Below the pieces are notes generated by a model, which saw only the letters and a program-made list of their open reading frames with translations, was not told the origin of the DNA and did no database searches. Positions 42,915 to 52,138 of a DNA stretch of 64,000 nt are shown here, one piece after another (position 1 is the stretch's first letter; each line of letters opens with the position of its first letter). The stretch is from positions 297,863 to 361,862 of the forward strand of contig NZ_NJGU01000007.1 in assembly GCF_002213415.1 (NCBI RefSeq), given 5' to 3'. This DNA comes from Herbaspirillum robiniae (GTDB taxonomy: Bacteria > Pseudomonadota > Gammaproteobacteria > Burkholderiales > Burkholderiaceae_D). The position numbers were made by a program, and so were the translations under genes.

Positions 42915-44438
42915 CTAGCGCTTGCGGCCGAACCAGCGCCCGGCGGCCTGCTCGAGCTCCGGCAGGTCGCCTGCATCGGCGCCGGCCCAGGCCACGACGC
43001 CGTCCGGGCGCACCAGGAGGGCGGCCAGGCCCAGCGTGTCTGCGGCATCGGCGGCCAGGTAGTTGAGCCGGTGATGCTGTCCGGCGATCTCCCGCAGCGC
43101 CGCCGTTGCGCTGAAATCGACCAGCACGCCCCGGCCGCCGCGCAGGTGCTCGCCGAGCCGGCTCCCGTCATTGAAACTGAACTCCGGCGCGCTGCGGCCC
43201 GCCAGTGGATGAGTCGCGCCCAGCGCGTAGCGCAGCGACACGCCCCATACGCGTTCGGCGACATAGGCGGCGCCGTCGCGCGTGTCGATCAGCTCGGCAA
43301 GGATGGCGGCAAGCGCGCGTGAGCCCGGCCCCGGGCGCATGACCGCCACCTGCGCGCGCGACCAGTCCAGCACCTGCGCGCCGAGCGGATGGCGCTCGGC
43401 GTGATAGCTGTCGAGAAGTCCTGGCGGCGCGTCGCCGCGTATCGTCGCGGCCAGTTTCCAGCCCAGGTTCATCGCATCGCCCAAGCCCAGGTTCAGACCC
43501 TGCCCGCCCAGCGGCGAATGCACGTGCGCGGCATCGCCCGCCAGCAGCACGCGTCCCTTGCGGTAAGCCTCGGCCTGGAAGGCGCGGTCGGTCCAGGTGG
43601 CGGCGAGCTGCAGCGCGGTGACGCTGACGTCGGTGCCGGACACGCGGCGCAGCACCGACTGCACGTGCTCGCGCGTGATCTCCCGCATGCGGTGACAGGC
43701 GCCGCCGTCGAAGTCGGCCATGGCGACGATGCCGGGCCGCTGGTAGGTATACATGCCGGCGGCGGTGTAGTGGCGGCCGGGCGTCAACGGATTGGGTTCG
43801 GCGATGGTGAGGTCGGCGGAGTAACCGGTGAACTCCGGTTCGGTGCCGGCGAAGGTGAAACCGGCGGCCTTGCGCACCGTGCTGCGGCCGCCGTCGCAGG
43901 CGACCAGCCAGCGCGCGCGCAGCGTCCTGCCCGCCGCGCTGATGGTTACCGCATCGTCCGATTGCGCGACGCCATCGACGTCGACGTTGACGCCGCGCAT
44001 GAGCTGCACGCCCAGCGCCTCGGCGCGCGCGGCCACCACCGTTTCGATGTGTTGCATGTCGGTGGTCAGCGGCGGCTCGACCGGGCCGGGCAGGCGCCAC
44101 GGCCATCGGCTGTCGTCGATGCGGTCGCGATGGAACTGGATGCCGGCGAAGTGGCCGCCCGCCGCGCGCGGCTGCAGCTTCCAGTGCGGCGGCGCTTCTT
44201 CCGTCGACGGGTGTGGCGTCGTCAGCGCCTGCAGCAGGCCGCGCCGATGGAAGGCGTCGATGGTGGGTAATGACAGGCCGCGCATGCCGAACGGCAGCTG
44301 CTTGAGCGGCGCGTGCGGGTCAGCGGCGCGTTCCAGCACCACGACCGCGACGCCTGCGAGCCGCAGCTCGCAGGCCAGGAACAGGCCGACCGGGCCGGCG
44401 CCGGCAATGACTACGTCATGAATGAAAGCATCGTGCAT
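42915..44438 (-). CDS. FAD-dependent aromatic monooxygenase (class A flavoprotein hydroxylase)
   Basis: A 507-aa flavoprotein. The FAD motif GAGPVG is near residue 12, DG motif ACDGGRSTVRKAAG near 180, and GD motif VLLAGDAAHVHSPLGGQGLNLGLGDA near 295, which define the PHBH/MhpA/PheA class. A C-terminal thioredoxin-like domain ends in AAGRWFGRKR. Substrates would be phenols or related aromatics. A palindrome TGGTCG-TT-CGACCA is 14-27 bp upstream of the start, resembling a TetR operator, but no such regulator is adjacent. Confidence 0.9.
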   Translation of the reverse strand: MHDAFIHDVVIAGAGPVGLFLACELRLAGVAVVVLERAADPHAPLKQLPFGMRGLSLPTIDAFHRRGLLQALTTPHPSTEEAPPHWKLQPRAAGGHFAGIQFHRDRIDDSRWPWRLPGPVEPPLTTDMQHIETVVAARAEALGVQLMRGVNVDVDGVAQSDDAVTISAAGRTLRARWLVACDGGRSTVRKAAGFTFAGTEPEFTGYSADLTIAEPNPLTPGRHYTAAGMYTYQRPGIVAMADFDGGACHRMREITREHVQSVLRRVSGTDVSVTALQLAATWTDRAFQAEAYRKGRVLLAGDAAHVHSPLGGQGLNLGLGDAMNLGWKLAATIRGDAPPGLLDSYHAERHPLGAQVLDWSRAQVAVMRPGPGSRALAAILAELIDTRDGAAYVAERVWGVSLRYALGATHPLAGRSAPEFSFNDGSRLGEHLRGGRGVLVDFSATAALREIAGQHHRLNYLAADAADTLGLAALLVRPDGVVAWAGADAGDLPELEQAAGRWFGRKR

Positions 44439-44451
44439 GAAGACTCCAGAA

Positions 44452-44465
44452 TGGTCGTTCGACCA
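44452..44465. promoter_or_regulatory. Perfect 14-bp palindrome before the monooxygenase gene
   Basis: TGGTCG-TT-CGACCA, directly upstream of the ribosome-binding site on the minus strand. Its form suits a TetR or MarR operator. Confidence 0.55.
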
Positions 44466-44661
44466 GAACGGTTCATTTGTCTTGAGAACCGCACGGACGA
44501 ACAGGAAAGCGCCTGGCGGCGCCGATGTTCGTCGTGGGACTCATGCACGGGCATGGACAGAGCTTCCGCTGGCGCGGAAGGGCTTGGGCTGGACCACACC
44601 AAGCCTGCCTTTTTCGACGTGCGTAATATAGCCGCCGGGCGGACGGCGCGCAAGCGCGGCC

Positions 44662-45810
44662 TCAGGCCGCCGGCACGATGCGCACGCTGTCGCGGCCGCC
44701 GCGCTTGGAGGCGTACAGGGCGGCGTCGCCCCTTTCGATCAGCGTCGCCAGTGCCGCCGGCGGCTGCTCCACCAGCGTGCCGCCCACGCTCAGCGTCACC
44801 GCCTGCGGCGTGGGAAAGGTCTCCCGCGCCATCTGCGAAAACGCTTCGCGCAGTCCATTGCCCAGCGCGGCCACGCCGTCGCTGCTGGCTTCCCGCAGCA
44901 GGATCACGAACTCGTCCCCGCCCAGGCGCGCCGCCAATGCGCCCTTGGGCAGGGCGTCGCGGATCATTTCGCTCAGCGCCACCAGCAGCCTGTCGCCGGC
45001 GGTGTGGCCGTGCAGGTCGTTGACCTGCTTAAAGTTGTCGATGTCGATCAGCAGCAGGGCGCCGGGGGCGGCTGCGGATGCCTGGCTGAACAGCGCCGGC
45101 GCGCGCGCGTCCAGCGCGCGGCGGTTGTACAGCGCGGTGAGCGGGTCGCGCGCGGCGAGTTGTTCGATGCGTTCTTCGCGGCGGTGGCGTTCGGTGCCGG
45201 TCATGGAGAGCGCGATCAGCATGATGGCCATCGCGCCTTCCACCAGCGAGACCTGGATCACTTCGCCGCGGAAGGCGGCGAGGTCGACGAAGCTGTCCAG
45301 GGCCACGGTCGAGGCCGCCTTGGCCACATAGAACAGGCCGTGCACCAGCAGCACGTAGCGCAGCTGCACCGCCCCCACGCTGAGCGACACGCCGTGCGGA
45401 CGCAACAGGAAACTGGCGCGCAGCGTGACGCCGGCGATCAGCAGCGACTGGATGGCAAGCATCACCTTGGACCACCAGGGTTCGGCCGGGACGAACAGCA
45501 TGGCCAGCCAGATCAGCGCGATCAGCAGCCAGCCGCGCGAGAGTCGCGTGCTGGTGAACCAGGCCACGCCGGCCAGGAACAGCCAGTGGGCGACGATCAG
45601 CAGGCCGTTGGCGAACCAGATGCCGATCAGCAGGTAGCCGCTGGAGCGCAGCAGCGCCAGCACGCAGCCCACGGTGATGATGGCGAAGCCGGCGCTCCAG
45701 AACAGCAGCGACTTCTCGTGGACGCCGCGCCATTCCACCGCGAGGTAAAGCGAGGCCGCTGCGGCCAGCGCCGTGGAAAGGATGAGTATGGTGGATGGAT
45801 CAAGTGCCAT
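44662..45810 (-). CDS. Diguanylate cyclase with multi-TM N-terminal sensor
   Basis: A 382-aa protein counted from MALDPSTILILSTALAAAAS. Seven or so TM segments fill residues 5-205, then a GGDEF domain begins at RDPLTALYNRRALD. The catalytic motif ARLGGDEFVILL is intact, and IDIDNFKQVNDLHGHTAGDRLL is canonical. No RxxD inhibitory site is obvious. It should synthesise c-di-GMP. An in-frame ATG at 45843 would add 11 residues and has no ribosome-binding site. It lies 223 bp upstream of the monooxygenase gene on the same strand. Confidence 0.9.
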   Translation of the reverse strand: MALDPSTILILSTALAAAASLYLAVEWRGVHEKSLLFWSAGFAIITVGCVLALLRSSGYLLIGIWFANGLLIVAHWLFLAGVAWFTSTRLSRGWLLIALIWLAMLFVPAEPWWSKVMLAIQSLLIAGVTLRASFLLRPHGVSLSVGAVQLRYVLLVHGLFYVAKAASTVALDSFVDLAAFRGEVIQVSLVEGAMAIMLIALSMTGTERHRREERIEQLAARDPLTALYNRRALDARAPALFSQASAAAPGALLLIDIDNFKQVNDLHGHTAGDRLLVALSEMIRDALPKGALAARLGGDEFVILLREASSDGVAALGNGLREAFSQMARETFPTPQAVTLSVGGTLVEQPPAALATLIERGDAALYASKRGGRDSVRIVPAA

Positions 45811-46194
45811 GGGTGTAACGGGTCTGCATGAGCTTGCCCGCAAGAACTGATGAGACGGGCCCGGCTATTTTAGCCTCCGGCCATGCAATCGGCTTGCGGA
45901 GTTGGATTTCCGGATGGGAAAAGCTCGCCGGAGCGGCCGTTTCGGGGCCGGATCCGCCTTTTCTTTCCGTCCTTTTCCCTGGGAGAAGAGCTCAAGGCGA
46001 CAGAGTGGGGATGGCAAGCACGTCGACGAAATGTCGATAAAAAAATACAACAGATGCCATTTTAATTTTTAGGCCTCATCTAAAAAATTGCTTCTATCCA
46101 CCAAGGGGGAGTCACGCGCAACCAGAAGCATTAATGTCTGGCCATCCGACTGCAAGTACGGATCCTCAAGACTATTTTTATAGAAGGATGTCAA
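45811..46194. other. Intergenic promoter region of the major porin (384 bp)
   Basis: Divergent region between the cyclase and porin genes. The right half is AT-rich (46030-46110) and should contain the strong porin promoter. AAGGATG precedes the porin start. I saw no small gene or clear operator. Confidence 0.5.
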
Positions 46195-47385
46195 ATGAAG
46201 AAATCTCTGCTGGCACTCGCCGTTCTGGGCGCATTCGCAGGCGCGGCCAACGCGCAAAGCTCCGTGACCATCTACGGCATCGTCGACACCGGTGTCGTTT
46301 ATCAAAGCAAGGTTGCTACCACTGGTGGCGGCACCGGCAGCAAGTTCGGCCTGAACTCCGGCGTGATCCAGGGCTCGCGCCTGGGTTTCAAGGGTACTGA
46401 AGACCTGGGTGGCGGCCTGTCGGCCGTGTTCAACCTGGAAGTCGGTTTCTCCAATGATACCGGCGGCCTGCAAGGTTCCGACGCGAACACCTCCTCCAAC
46501 CTGTTCCGCCGCAAGTCGGTGGTCGGTCTGGCAGGCGGCTTCGGTAGCGTGCTGGTCGGTCGTCAGACCGACTACGCCGACACCATCTCGGCCTACACCT
46601 CCGTGCAGGACTTCGGTGGCTGGACCGGTAACGTCGGCCACAACCTGGACCGCCTGGAAGGCACCCGCACCAACAACTCGATCAGCTACACCACCAACAA
46701 CCTGGGCGGCTTCACCGGCAACCTGATCTACGGCTTCGGCGAAACCGCCGGCCAGACCTCCGCCGGTCAATCCTTCGGCGCCGGTCTGAAGTACGACAAC
46801 GGTCCGCTGGGTCTGGGCCTGAACTACTACCAGTCCAAGGCTAACGGCACCGGCTACTCGTCCGACACCAGCCTGATCCCGTCGTCGAGCACCACCGCTT
46901 CGGTCAACACCCTGACCGGCACCGCCGGCAGCACCGCCTACAAGGGCTGGAACCTGGTGGCTTCGTACCAGTTCGGCCCGACACGCGTGTACGGCAACTG
47001 GTCGCGCGTGAAGCAGGACCTGAACACCCAGGCCAACCTGACTTCGGCCAGCGTCGGTTCGCTGGGCACCCTGACCAACCGCACCCTGGCGCGCTCCAAG
47101 CAGGCTGACGTGTACGAAATCGGTACCGCCTACTCGCTGACCCCGTCGCTGAAGCTGCTGGCAGCGGTTGACCACACCCGCGCTTCGTTCGATGGCGTGT
47201 CGGGCAAGGGCAAGGTCACCCAGTTCAGCCTGGGTAGCGACTACTGGCTGTCCAAGCGCACCGACCTGTACGCCTTCCTGGCATACAACAAGGCCACCGA
47301 CATGGTCAACACCGGCGTCTCCGACAGCACCGGCAACGACGGCAACCAGGCCGCCGTGGCTGTTGGCATCCGCCACAAGTTCTGA
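46195..47385 (+). CDS. Outer-membrane trimeric porin (major, highly expressed type)
   Basis: A 396-aa Gram-negative porin. Signal peptide MKKSLLALAVLGAFAGAANAQ, mature start SSVTIYGIVDTGV, PEFRG-type loop GFKGTEDLGGGLSAVFNLEVGF and terminal IRHKF. Codon use is strongly biased to a few codons (CTG, GGC, AAC, ACC), more than in the neighbouring genes, which fits a major porin. A 14-bp terminator follows. It differs from the porin at 676 by longer loops (Ser/Thr-rich near 215-245). Confidence 0.95.
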   Translation: MKKSLLALAVLGAFAGAANAQSSVTIYGIVDTGVVYQSKVATTGGGTGSKFGLNSGVIQGSRLGFKGTEDLGGGLSAVFNLEVGFSNDTGGLQGSDANTSSNLFRRKSVVGLAGGFGSVLVGRQTDYADTISAYTSVQDFGGWTGNVGHNLDRLEGTRTNNSISYTTNNLGGFTGNLIYGFGETAGQTSAGQSFGAGLKYDNGPLGLGLNYYQSKANGTGYSSDTSLIPSSSTTASVNTLTGTAGSTAYKGWNLVASYQFGPTRVYGNWSRVKQDLNTQANLTSASVGSLGTLTNRTLARSKQADVYEIGTAYSLTPSLKLLAAVDHTRASFDGVSGKGKVTQFSLGSDYWLSKRTDLYAFLAYNKATDMVNTGVSDSTGNDGNQAAVAVGIRHKF

Positions 47386-47434
47386 TGACGGCGCCGTCGA
47401 TGCGGCGGCGAACCTGATCAGCAACTGAAGCAAG

Positions 47435-47474
47435 AAAGGCACTGCATGCGTTCATGCAGTGCCTTTTTCTTTTG
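47435..47474 (+). terminator. Strong terminator of the major porin gene
   Basis: Perfect 14-bp arms AAAGGCACTGCATG (47435-47448) and CATGCAGTGCCTTT (47453-47466) with a CGTT loop and a T-rich tail. Confidence 0.93.
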
Positions 47475-48053
47475 CGCCGTCAGTGCGATGTCAGCGCGCT
47501 GACAGCGTGGCGTCATGCTGCCGTCAGCGGTTTCCTTCAATGGCGAAAAATGTTTACGCGAATGCTGTCGGAGATCATCTCGCGCGCCTCACGGCGAATC
47601 CGAGTTGCATCGTGCGGGACCCTGATTTTTTATAACAGTAACGCGCATTTTGTTAAGCGATTCGGTGATGTTGCAGGCGTTTCTTTGCGCCGCTGAACAT
47701 GAGCTGAAAGCTTGTAACGGCGCGGGTCTTAACTGTCATCAAGAGTTCGTAATACTCCATGTCCGGATTGAATTTTCTGCGTTGCGCGCTGCCAGAATAA
47801 TGATGCATCGACGCTGAAACCGATCGCTGTCCCGGGCCACATTCCCCGGTCATCCACATCTCCGAAAGCCTGAATTTTCCGACGCATCGATATGCGCCGG
47901 CGGGGACTCTTTCGTCCAGCGTCTTGCACAAACCGGATGCCGCCGCGCGCGCATCCAGATCGAAGAAAGGGCGCATGCCAACCCACGATGGCCGGCGCAT
48001 GCCTTCCTCCGGTTTCCATTTTCAACAACGTCACGAACGCACAGGAAACCACC
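47475..48053. other. 579-bp non-coding or degenerate stretch before the Sel1 gene
   Basis: The composition is more AT-rich and mixed than neighbouring genes. Open frames of up to 126 aa exist on the minus strand, but they lack ribosome-binding sites and family resemblance, so I do not call genes. The right end should carry the promoter of the Sel1 gene. A decayed gene cannot be excluded. Confidence 0.4.
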
Positions 48054-49616
48054 ATGGCGACACGAGAAGAACTGGCCTTTATCAAGGCCGCCAGAGCAGG
48101 AGAGTCCAAGGCCCAGCTGGCCCTGGGCAGCCGCTACCTTCACGGCGGCAATGGACTGCCGCGCAGCAACGGCACCGCGTTCTACTGGTTGCGACGGGCC
48201 GCGCAACAGGGCGTCGACGACGCCTGGATGATGATAGGCCGCAATATCCCCTACGAGCAGGTGAAGGATCTGTCGGCGCCGACCGAAGCGGCGGTGTGGT
48301 ACGAGAAGGCGTTTCACGCCGGCGTGGCGCAGGCCGGGCTGACCTTCGCGCGCCTGGTGCTCGACAATGCCGGACAGTTCGACGGCAACAGCCATGCGCG
48401 GGCCATCGGCGCGCTGTCGTTCTTGGCCGGTCAGGGCGACCATCAGGCGCAATGGCTGCTGGCCCAGCAGATGCAGCGCGCAGGCCAGGGCGAGGGCGGC
48501 GCCAACGATCGCCTGAAGGCGGCCATGCCGGAGGGCGGATTCAGGCTGGAAGAACGCCTCATCGCCGAGGCCGCCCACGCCGGCGTCGAGCAGGCGCAGT
48601 ACGCGCTGCTGGACAAGGCCTGGAGCCGTTCCGACTACGACGCCTTCGCCAACGGCGCGGCGCCCCTGGCGGCCAGGCTGCGCGAACGCAACGCGGCCGC
48701 GATCGCGCAGATGGAGCGCGACGTCGACGTCACCAGCGCGGTGTCGCTCTCGGCCGAAGAGGCGACGCTGCTGCTGCGCTTTGCGCAATGGGGCCTGCAT
48801 GAACGCCAGCCCGATCCCGACGAGGCCGGCCGCCTGCTGGAGCTGGCCGCGCTGGCCGGCAACGTCGAGGCCAGATATGAGCTCGGCCTGTTGTGCGCGA
48901 AGATGGACCATGACGGCAATCGCGTCTTCATGGACCAGGGCCTGGCCAACTTCAAGAAAGCAATCAGCTGGCTCACGCTGGCCGGCGACGGCGGATCGGC
49001 GCCGGCCTGGCATGCGCTGGCGCGCATCTACTCGCGTTCGATCTATTCGCAGCGCAACCTGAACGTGGCCTTGCAGTACCTGGAACGGGCCGCCGACATG
49101 GGGCTGGTGGAGGCGCAATACGAGTTCGCGCAGATCTCCTGGCGCAACCGCCGCGACGACAAGTTCAACGACGTGCGCGCGCTCTACTGGTGGCAAAAGG
49201 CGGCGGAGCAGGGCGACCAGAACGCGAAACAGGCGCTGGAGGATTTCGCCCCGCGGCCCAGGGCCGACAACTGGGCTGTCGCGGCGATGGCCCAGTTGAG
49301 CGACAAGCTGCGCAACGCCAACCCCTTCCTCAGCGCGCGCGTGGAGCTGGCGGCGACCTTCGGGCTCACCAAGGCCGAGGCCCTGCTGATCGACGTGAAG
49401 AACGCCGACTACGGTCATTGCCTGGTGGTCGACATCTGCGACTACTACGCCAGGAGCAAGCGCCGCCTGGTCACCATCGCCACCGAAGCGCAGCGTTCCA
49501 CCCTCAACCGCATCTGCCGCCTGTTCGGCGATGTGGACTGCAGCTTCAGCGGCATGGAAGGCAATTACCGGCAGCGGCAATATCGGCTCAAGACGCTGTT
49601 CCCCGAGACGGCCTAG
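48054..49616 (+). CDS. Sel1-repeat protein
   Basis: A 520-aa protein. The start ATG 48054 has AGGAAA upstream. Sel1-like repeats with ALGSRYLHGGNGLPRSNGTAFYWLRRAAQQG, AKMDHDGNRVFMDQGLANFKKAISWLTLAGDGG, LNVALQYLERAADMGLVEAQYEFA and VRALYWWQKAAEQGDQNAKQAL form helical scaffolding in two groups. The last 110 residues (LSARVELAATFGLTKAEALLIDVKNADYGHCLVVDICDYY...) are a separate domain I do not recognise. No signal peptide, so it is likely cytoplasmic. A strong terminator follows. Confidence 0.85.
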   Translation: MATREELAFIKAARAGESKAQLALGSRYLHGGNGLPRSNGTAFYWLRRAAQQGVDDAWMMIGRNIPYEQVKDLSAPTEAAVWYEKAFHAGVAQAGLTFARLVLDNAGQFDGNSHARAIGALSFLAGQGDHQAQWLLAQQMQRAGQGEGGANDRLKAAMPEGGFRLEERLIAEAAHAGVEQAQYALLDKAWSRSDYDAFANGAAPLAARLRERNAAAIAQMERDVDVTSAVSLSAEEATLLLRFAQWGLHERQPDPDEAGRLLELAALAGNVEARYELGLLCAKMDHDGNRVFMDQGLANFKKAISWLTLAGDGGSAPAWHALARIYSRSIYSQRNLNVALQYLERAADMGLVEAQYEFAQISWRNRRDDKFNDVRALYWWQKAAEQGDQNAKQALEDFAPRPRADNWAVAAMAQLSDKLRNANPFLSARVELAATFGLTKAEALLIDVKNADYGHCLVVDICDYYARSKRRLVTIATEAQRSTLNRICRLFGDVDCSFSGMEGNYRQRQYRLKTLFPETA

Positions 49617-49656
49617 CGATATGAGCCCTGAGGTGGGCATGTTGTGACTGCCCGGC

Positions 49657-49690
49657 AAAAAGCGGCCCCGATGCGGGCCGCTTTTGTTTT
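49657..49690 (+). terminator. Rho-independent terminator of the Sel1 gene
   Basis: Perfect 11-bp arms AAAAGCGGCCC (49657-49667) and GGGCCGCTTTT (49675-49685) with a T-rich tail. Confidence 0.9.
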
Positions 49691-49896
49691 CAGGGCGGTC
49701 GCCCTCGGCTTGCCGATCGCTTTGGCGGCATGGCGCTCCGATGGCCCTGGGCGGCCATTTGCGATCGAAACATTCATTTTTGCCCCGAAAAATTAATCAA
49801 TGGCAATGAATGTGGTCGTTCTGGCATTTGAAATGAATATTTCGATCTAAAAATTCATTCCATCTCTTGATTTTCGAAATTCTTGGGTATATCGTG

Positions 49897-49920
49897 ATCG
49901 CAATAATCATTAATTGCGAT
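49897..49920. promoter_or_regulatory. Candidate operator of the 50-58.7 kb catabolic operon
   Basis: ATCGCAAT (49897-49904), 8 nt, ATTGCGAT (49913-49920). It lies in a 348-bp AT-rich gap (49691-50038), 119 bp before the first gene. The gap also holds repeated TGATCA/AATGA-like sequences. The DeoR protein at 57905 is the obvious candidate ligand-responsive binder. Confidence 0.5.
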
Positions 49921-50038
49921 GTCGCGGAGACCGCTTCATTTAATAATGACCGAAATGATCATTCTGTTGTCCAGTTGATCAATCGGAACCAGCAGCCCGG
50001 ATTGAACCGGTCACTACAAGAATATTGGAGATCAAGGT

Positions 50039-50926
50039 ATGTCCATCGCCTTCAAGGGCATCGTGCCCGCGCTCATCACCCCCATGACCCGCGACGAGGA
50101 GCTCGACGAAGCCGGCCTGCGCACGCTGGTCGACCGCCTGATTGACTCCGGCGTGCATGGCCTGTTCGTGCTGGGCACCAACGGCGAGTTCATCTCGCTG
50201 TCCGAGCAGGAAAAGCTGCGCGTGGCGCGCATCGCCGTCGAACAGTCGCGCGGCCGCGTGCCGGTGATCGCCGGCACCGGCGCCTACGCCACCCGCGAGG
50301 TGGTCGAGCTGAACAAGAAGATGCAGGACCAGGGCGTCGACGCCGTCTCGGTGATCACCCCGTACTTCAACGGCGCCACCCAGCCTGAACTCTTCAAGCA
50401 CTATGAGCGCATCGCCCAGTCGACCTCGCTGCCGGTGATGCTCTACACCATCCCGGCCAAGACCGGCATCACGCTCAACATCGACACCGTGCGCCGCCTC
50501 TCGGAAATCCCCAACATCCGCGGCATCAAGGACAGCGGCGGCGATTTTGATCGCCTGGTGCAGCTGATCGGCCTGCGCCGCGACGACTTCGCCGTCTTCA
50601 CCGGCACCGACTCCATGATCCTGTGGACGCTGATGGCCGGCGGCGACGGCGCCGTGGCCGCCACCACCAATGCGGTGCCCAGCGTGGTCATGTCGATCTG
50701 GAACAACTTCCAGAAGGGCGACATCGCCGCCGCGCGCAAGTCGCAGGAAGCGCTGCGAGCGTTGCGCGACGCCTTCGCACTGGGCACGCTGCCGGTGGTC
50801 TTGAAGACCGCCGCCGACATCCTCGGCATGCCGGCCGGCCCGGCGCGCTCGCCGGTGCAGCCGCTGGACGACGCGGCGCGCGAGAAGCTGCTGAAGGCGC
50901 TGGCGGCTTATCCGCGCGTGGCCTGA
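50039..50926 (+). CDS. DapA/NAL-superfamily class I aldolase or dehydratase
   Basis: A 295-aa (beta/alpha)8 enzyme of the dihydrodipicolinate synthase / N-acetylneuraminate lyase superfamily. The Schiff-base Lys is K164 (IRGIKDSGGDF), the general-acid Tyr is Y136 (VMLYTIPA), and the carboxylate-binding motif is G46-T-N-G-E50. Superfamily members cleave or dehydrate 2-keto acids. The neighbours are catabolic and no lysine genes are present, so it is not taken to be a biosynthetic DapA. The substrate is likely a 2-keto-3-deoxy sugar acid. It is the first gene of the operon, with GGAG before ATG 50039. Confidence 0.88.
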   Translation: MSIAFKGIVPALITPMTRDEELDEAGLRTLVDRLIDSGVHGLFVLGTNGEFISLSEQEKLRVARIAVEQSRGRVPVIAGTGAYATREVVELNKKMQDQGVDAVSVITPYFNGATQPELFKHYERIAQSTSLPVMLYTIPAKTGITLNIDTVRRLSEIPNIRGIKDSGGDFDRLVQLIGLRRDDFAVFTGTDSMILWTLMAGGDGAVAATTNAVPSVVMSIWNNFQKGDIAAARKSQEALRALRDAFALGTLPVVLKTAADILGMPAGPARSPVQPLDDAAREKLLKALAAYPRVA

Positions 50927-50968
50927 GTTTTCCACACCCCTCACCCGACACCCAATACCGAGCAAGAC

Positions 50969-52138
50969 ATGAGTTCCATCTATCACTTCCAGACCGTCAA
51001 GCACATCGTGCACGGTCCCGGCAGCCTCGACCAGCTGGCCGACAAGCTGGCCCTGCTGGACCGCCCGGTGCGCCGCATCGCGCTGATCACCCAGCCCGTC
51101 ATCGAAAAGAACGGCGTGGTGGCGCGCGTGGTCGCCGCGCTTGAAAAGAAGGACGTGCAGACCCTGGTGGTGCGCGACGTGCAGCCAGAGCCGACCATCG
51201 AGAACGTCGAGACGGTGTTTCGCGACCAGATCGCCCCGTTCGCGCCGGACGCCGTGCTGTCCATCGGCGGCGGCAGCGTGCTCGACGCCGCCAAGCTGTT
51301 CGCCGTGCGCCTGACCAACAGCCAGCCGCTGCGCGAGTGGCTGGGCGTGGACTTGATCGCACAGCCCGGCGTGCCGCTGATCCTGGTGCCGACCACTTCG
51401 GGCACCGGCTCGGAAGTCACCCCCAACGCCATCGTCACGCTGCCCGACGAAGAGCTCAAGGTCGGCATCGTCAGCCGCCACCTGCTGCCGCAGCTGGTGA
51501 TCCTGGACGCCACCCTGACGCTGGACCTGCCCAAGCCGATCACCGCGGCCACCGGCATGGACGCCTTCATCCATGCGCTGGAGTCCTATATCTCCACCAA
51601 GGCCAATGCGGTCAGCGACATGTTCGCCATGGAATCGATGCGCCTGATCGGCGCCAACCTGGTCGAGGCCTACAACAACGGCCACTCGCTGCCGGCGCGC
51701 GAAGCCATGCTGATCGGCTCGATGTACGGCGGCCTGGCGCTGACCGCGGCCGGCACCGCCGCCGTGCACGCGCTGGCCTATCCGCTGGGCGGCATGTTCA
51801 ACATCACCCACGGCGTGGCCAACTCGATGCTGTTGCCGCACGTGATGGAATTCAACCTCGACGCCATCGTCGGCCGCCTGGCCAAGGTCGCCCATGCGCT
51901 GGACATCGCGCGCCACGACGACAGCGACCAGGCCGCCGCCGAAAAGCTGCTGGCGCGCCTGCGCGACTGGACCGCGGCGCTGGAGATTCCGCAGGACCTG
52001 CGCAGCTTCGGCGTGTCCGAAGACCACCTGGACGCACTGGCTGCGGCCGCCGCCAAGGTCAAGCGCCTGCTGGGCAACAACCCCAAGCCGCTGAGCCTGG
52101 ACGACATCAAGTCCATCTACCGCCGCCTGCTGCCATGA
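50969..52138 (+). CDS. Iron-containing alcohol dehydrogenase
   Basis: A 389-aa group III (Fe-dependent) alcohol dehydrogenase. The nucleotide loop is LSIGGGSVLDAAKLFA, and the metal ligands are D198, H202 (GMDAFIHALESY), H267 and H281 (HALAYPLGGMFNITHGV). Members reduce aldehydes or oxidise alcohols with NAD(P)H. In this operon it may reduce the aldehyde released by the lyase upstream. It overlaps the next gene by 4 bp (ATGA), so translation is coupled. Confidence 0.92.
   Translation: MSSIYHFQTVKHIVHGPGSLDQLADKLALLDRPVRRIALITQPVIEKNGVVARVVAALEKKDVQTLVVRDVQPEPTIENVETVFRDQIAPFAPDAVLSIGGGSVLDAAKLFAVRLTNSQPLREWLGVDLIAQPGVPLILVPTTSGTGSEVTPNAIVTLPDEELKVGIVSRHLLPQLVILDATLTLDLPKPITAATGMDAFIHALESYISTKANAVSDMFAMESMRLIGANLVEAYNNGHSLPAREAMLIGSMYGGLALTAAGTAAVHALAYPLGGMFNITHGVANSMLLPHVMEFNLDAIVGRLAKVAHALDIARHDDSDQAAAEKLLARLRDWTAALEIPQDLRSFGVSEDHLDALAAAAAKVKRLLGNNPKPLSLDDIKSIYRRLLP

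Noticed and set aside
44563..44580. CTTCCGC-TGGC-GCGGAAG hairpin between cyclase and monooxygenase genes
   Set aside because: No T-run on either strand; role unclear.
47653..48109. Two minus-strand ORFs (115 and 126 aa) before the Sel1 gene
   Set aside because: No family resemblance, no ribosome-binding site and mixed composition.
51337..52134. Upstream extension of the kinase-PdxA2 frame
   Set aside because: It overlaps the iron alcohol dehydrogenase gene in another frame; ATG 52135 with ATGA overlap is the natural start.
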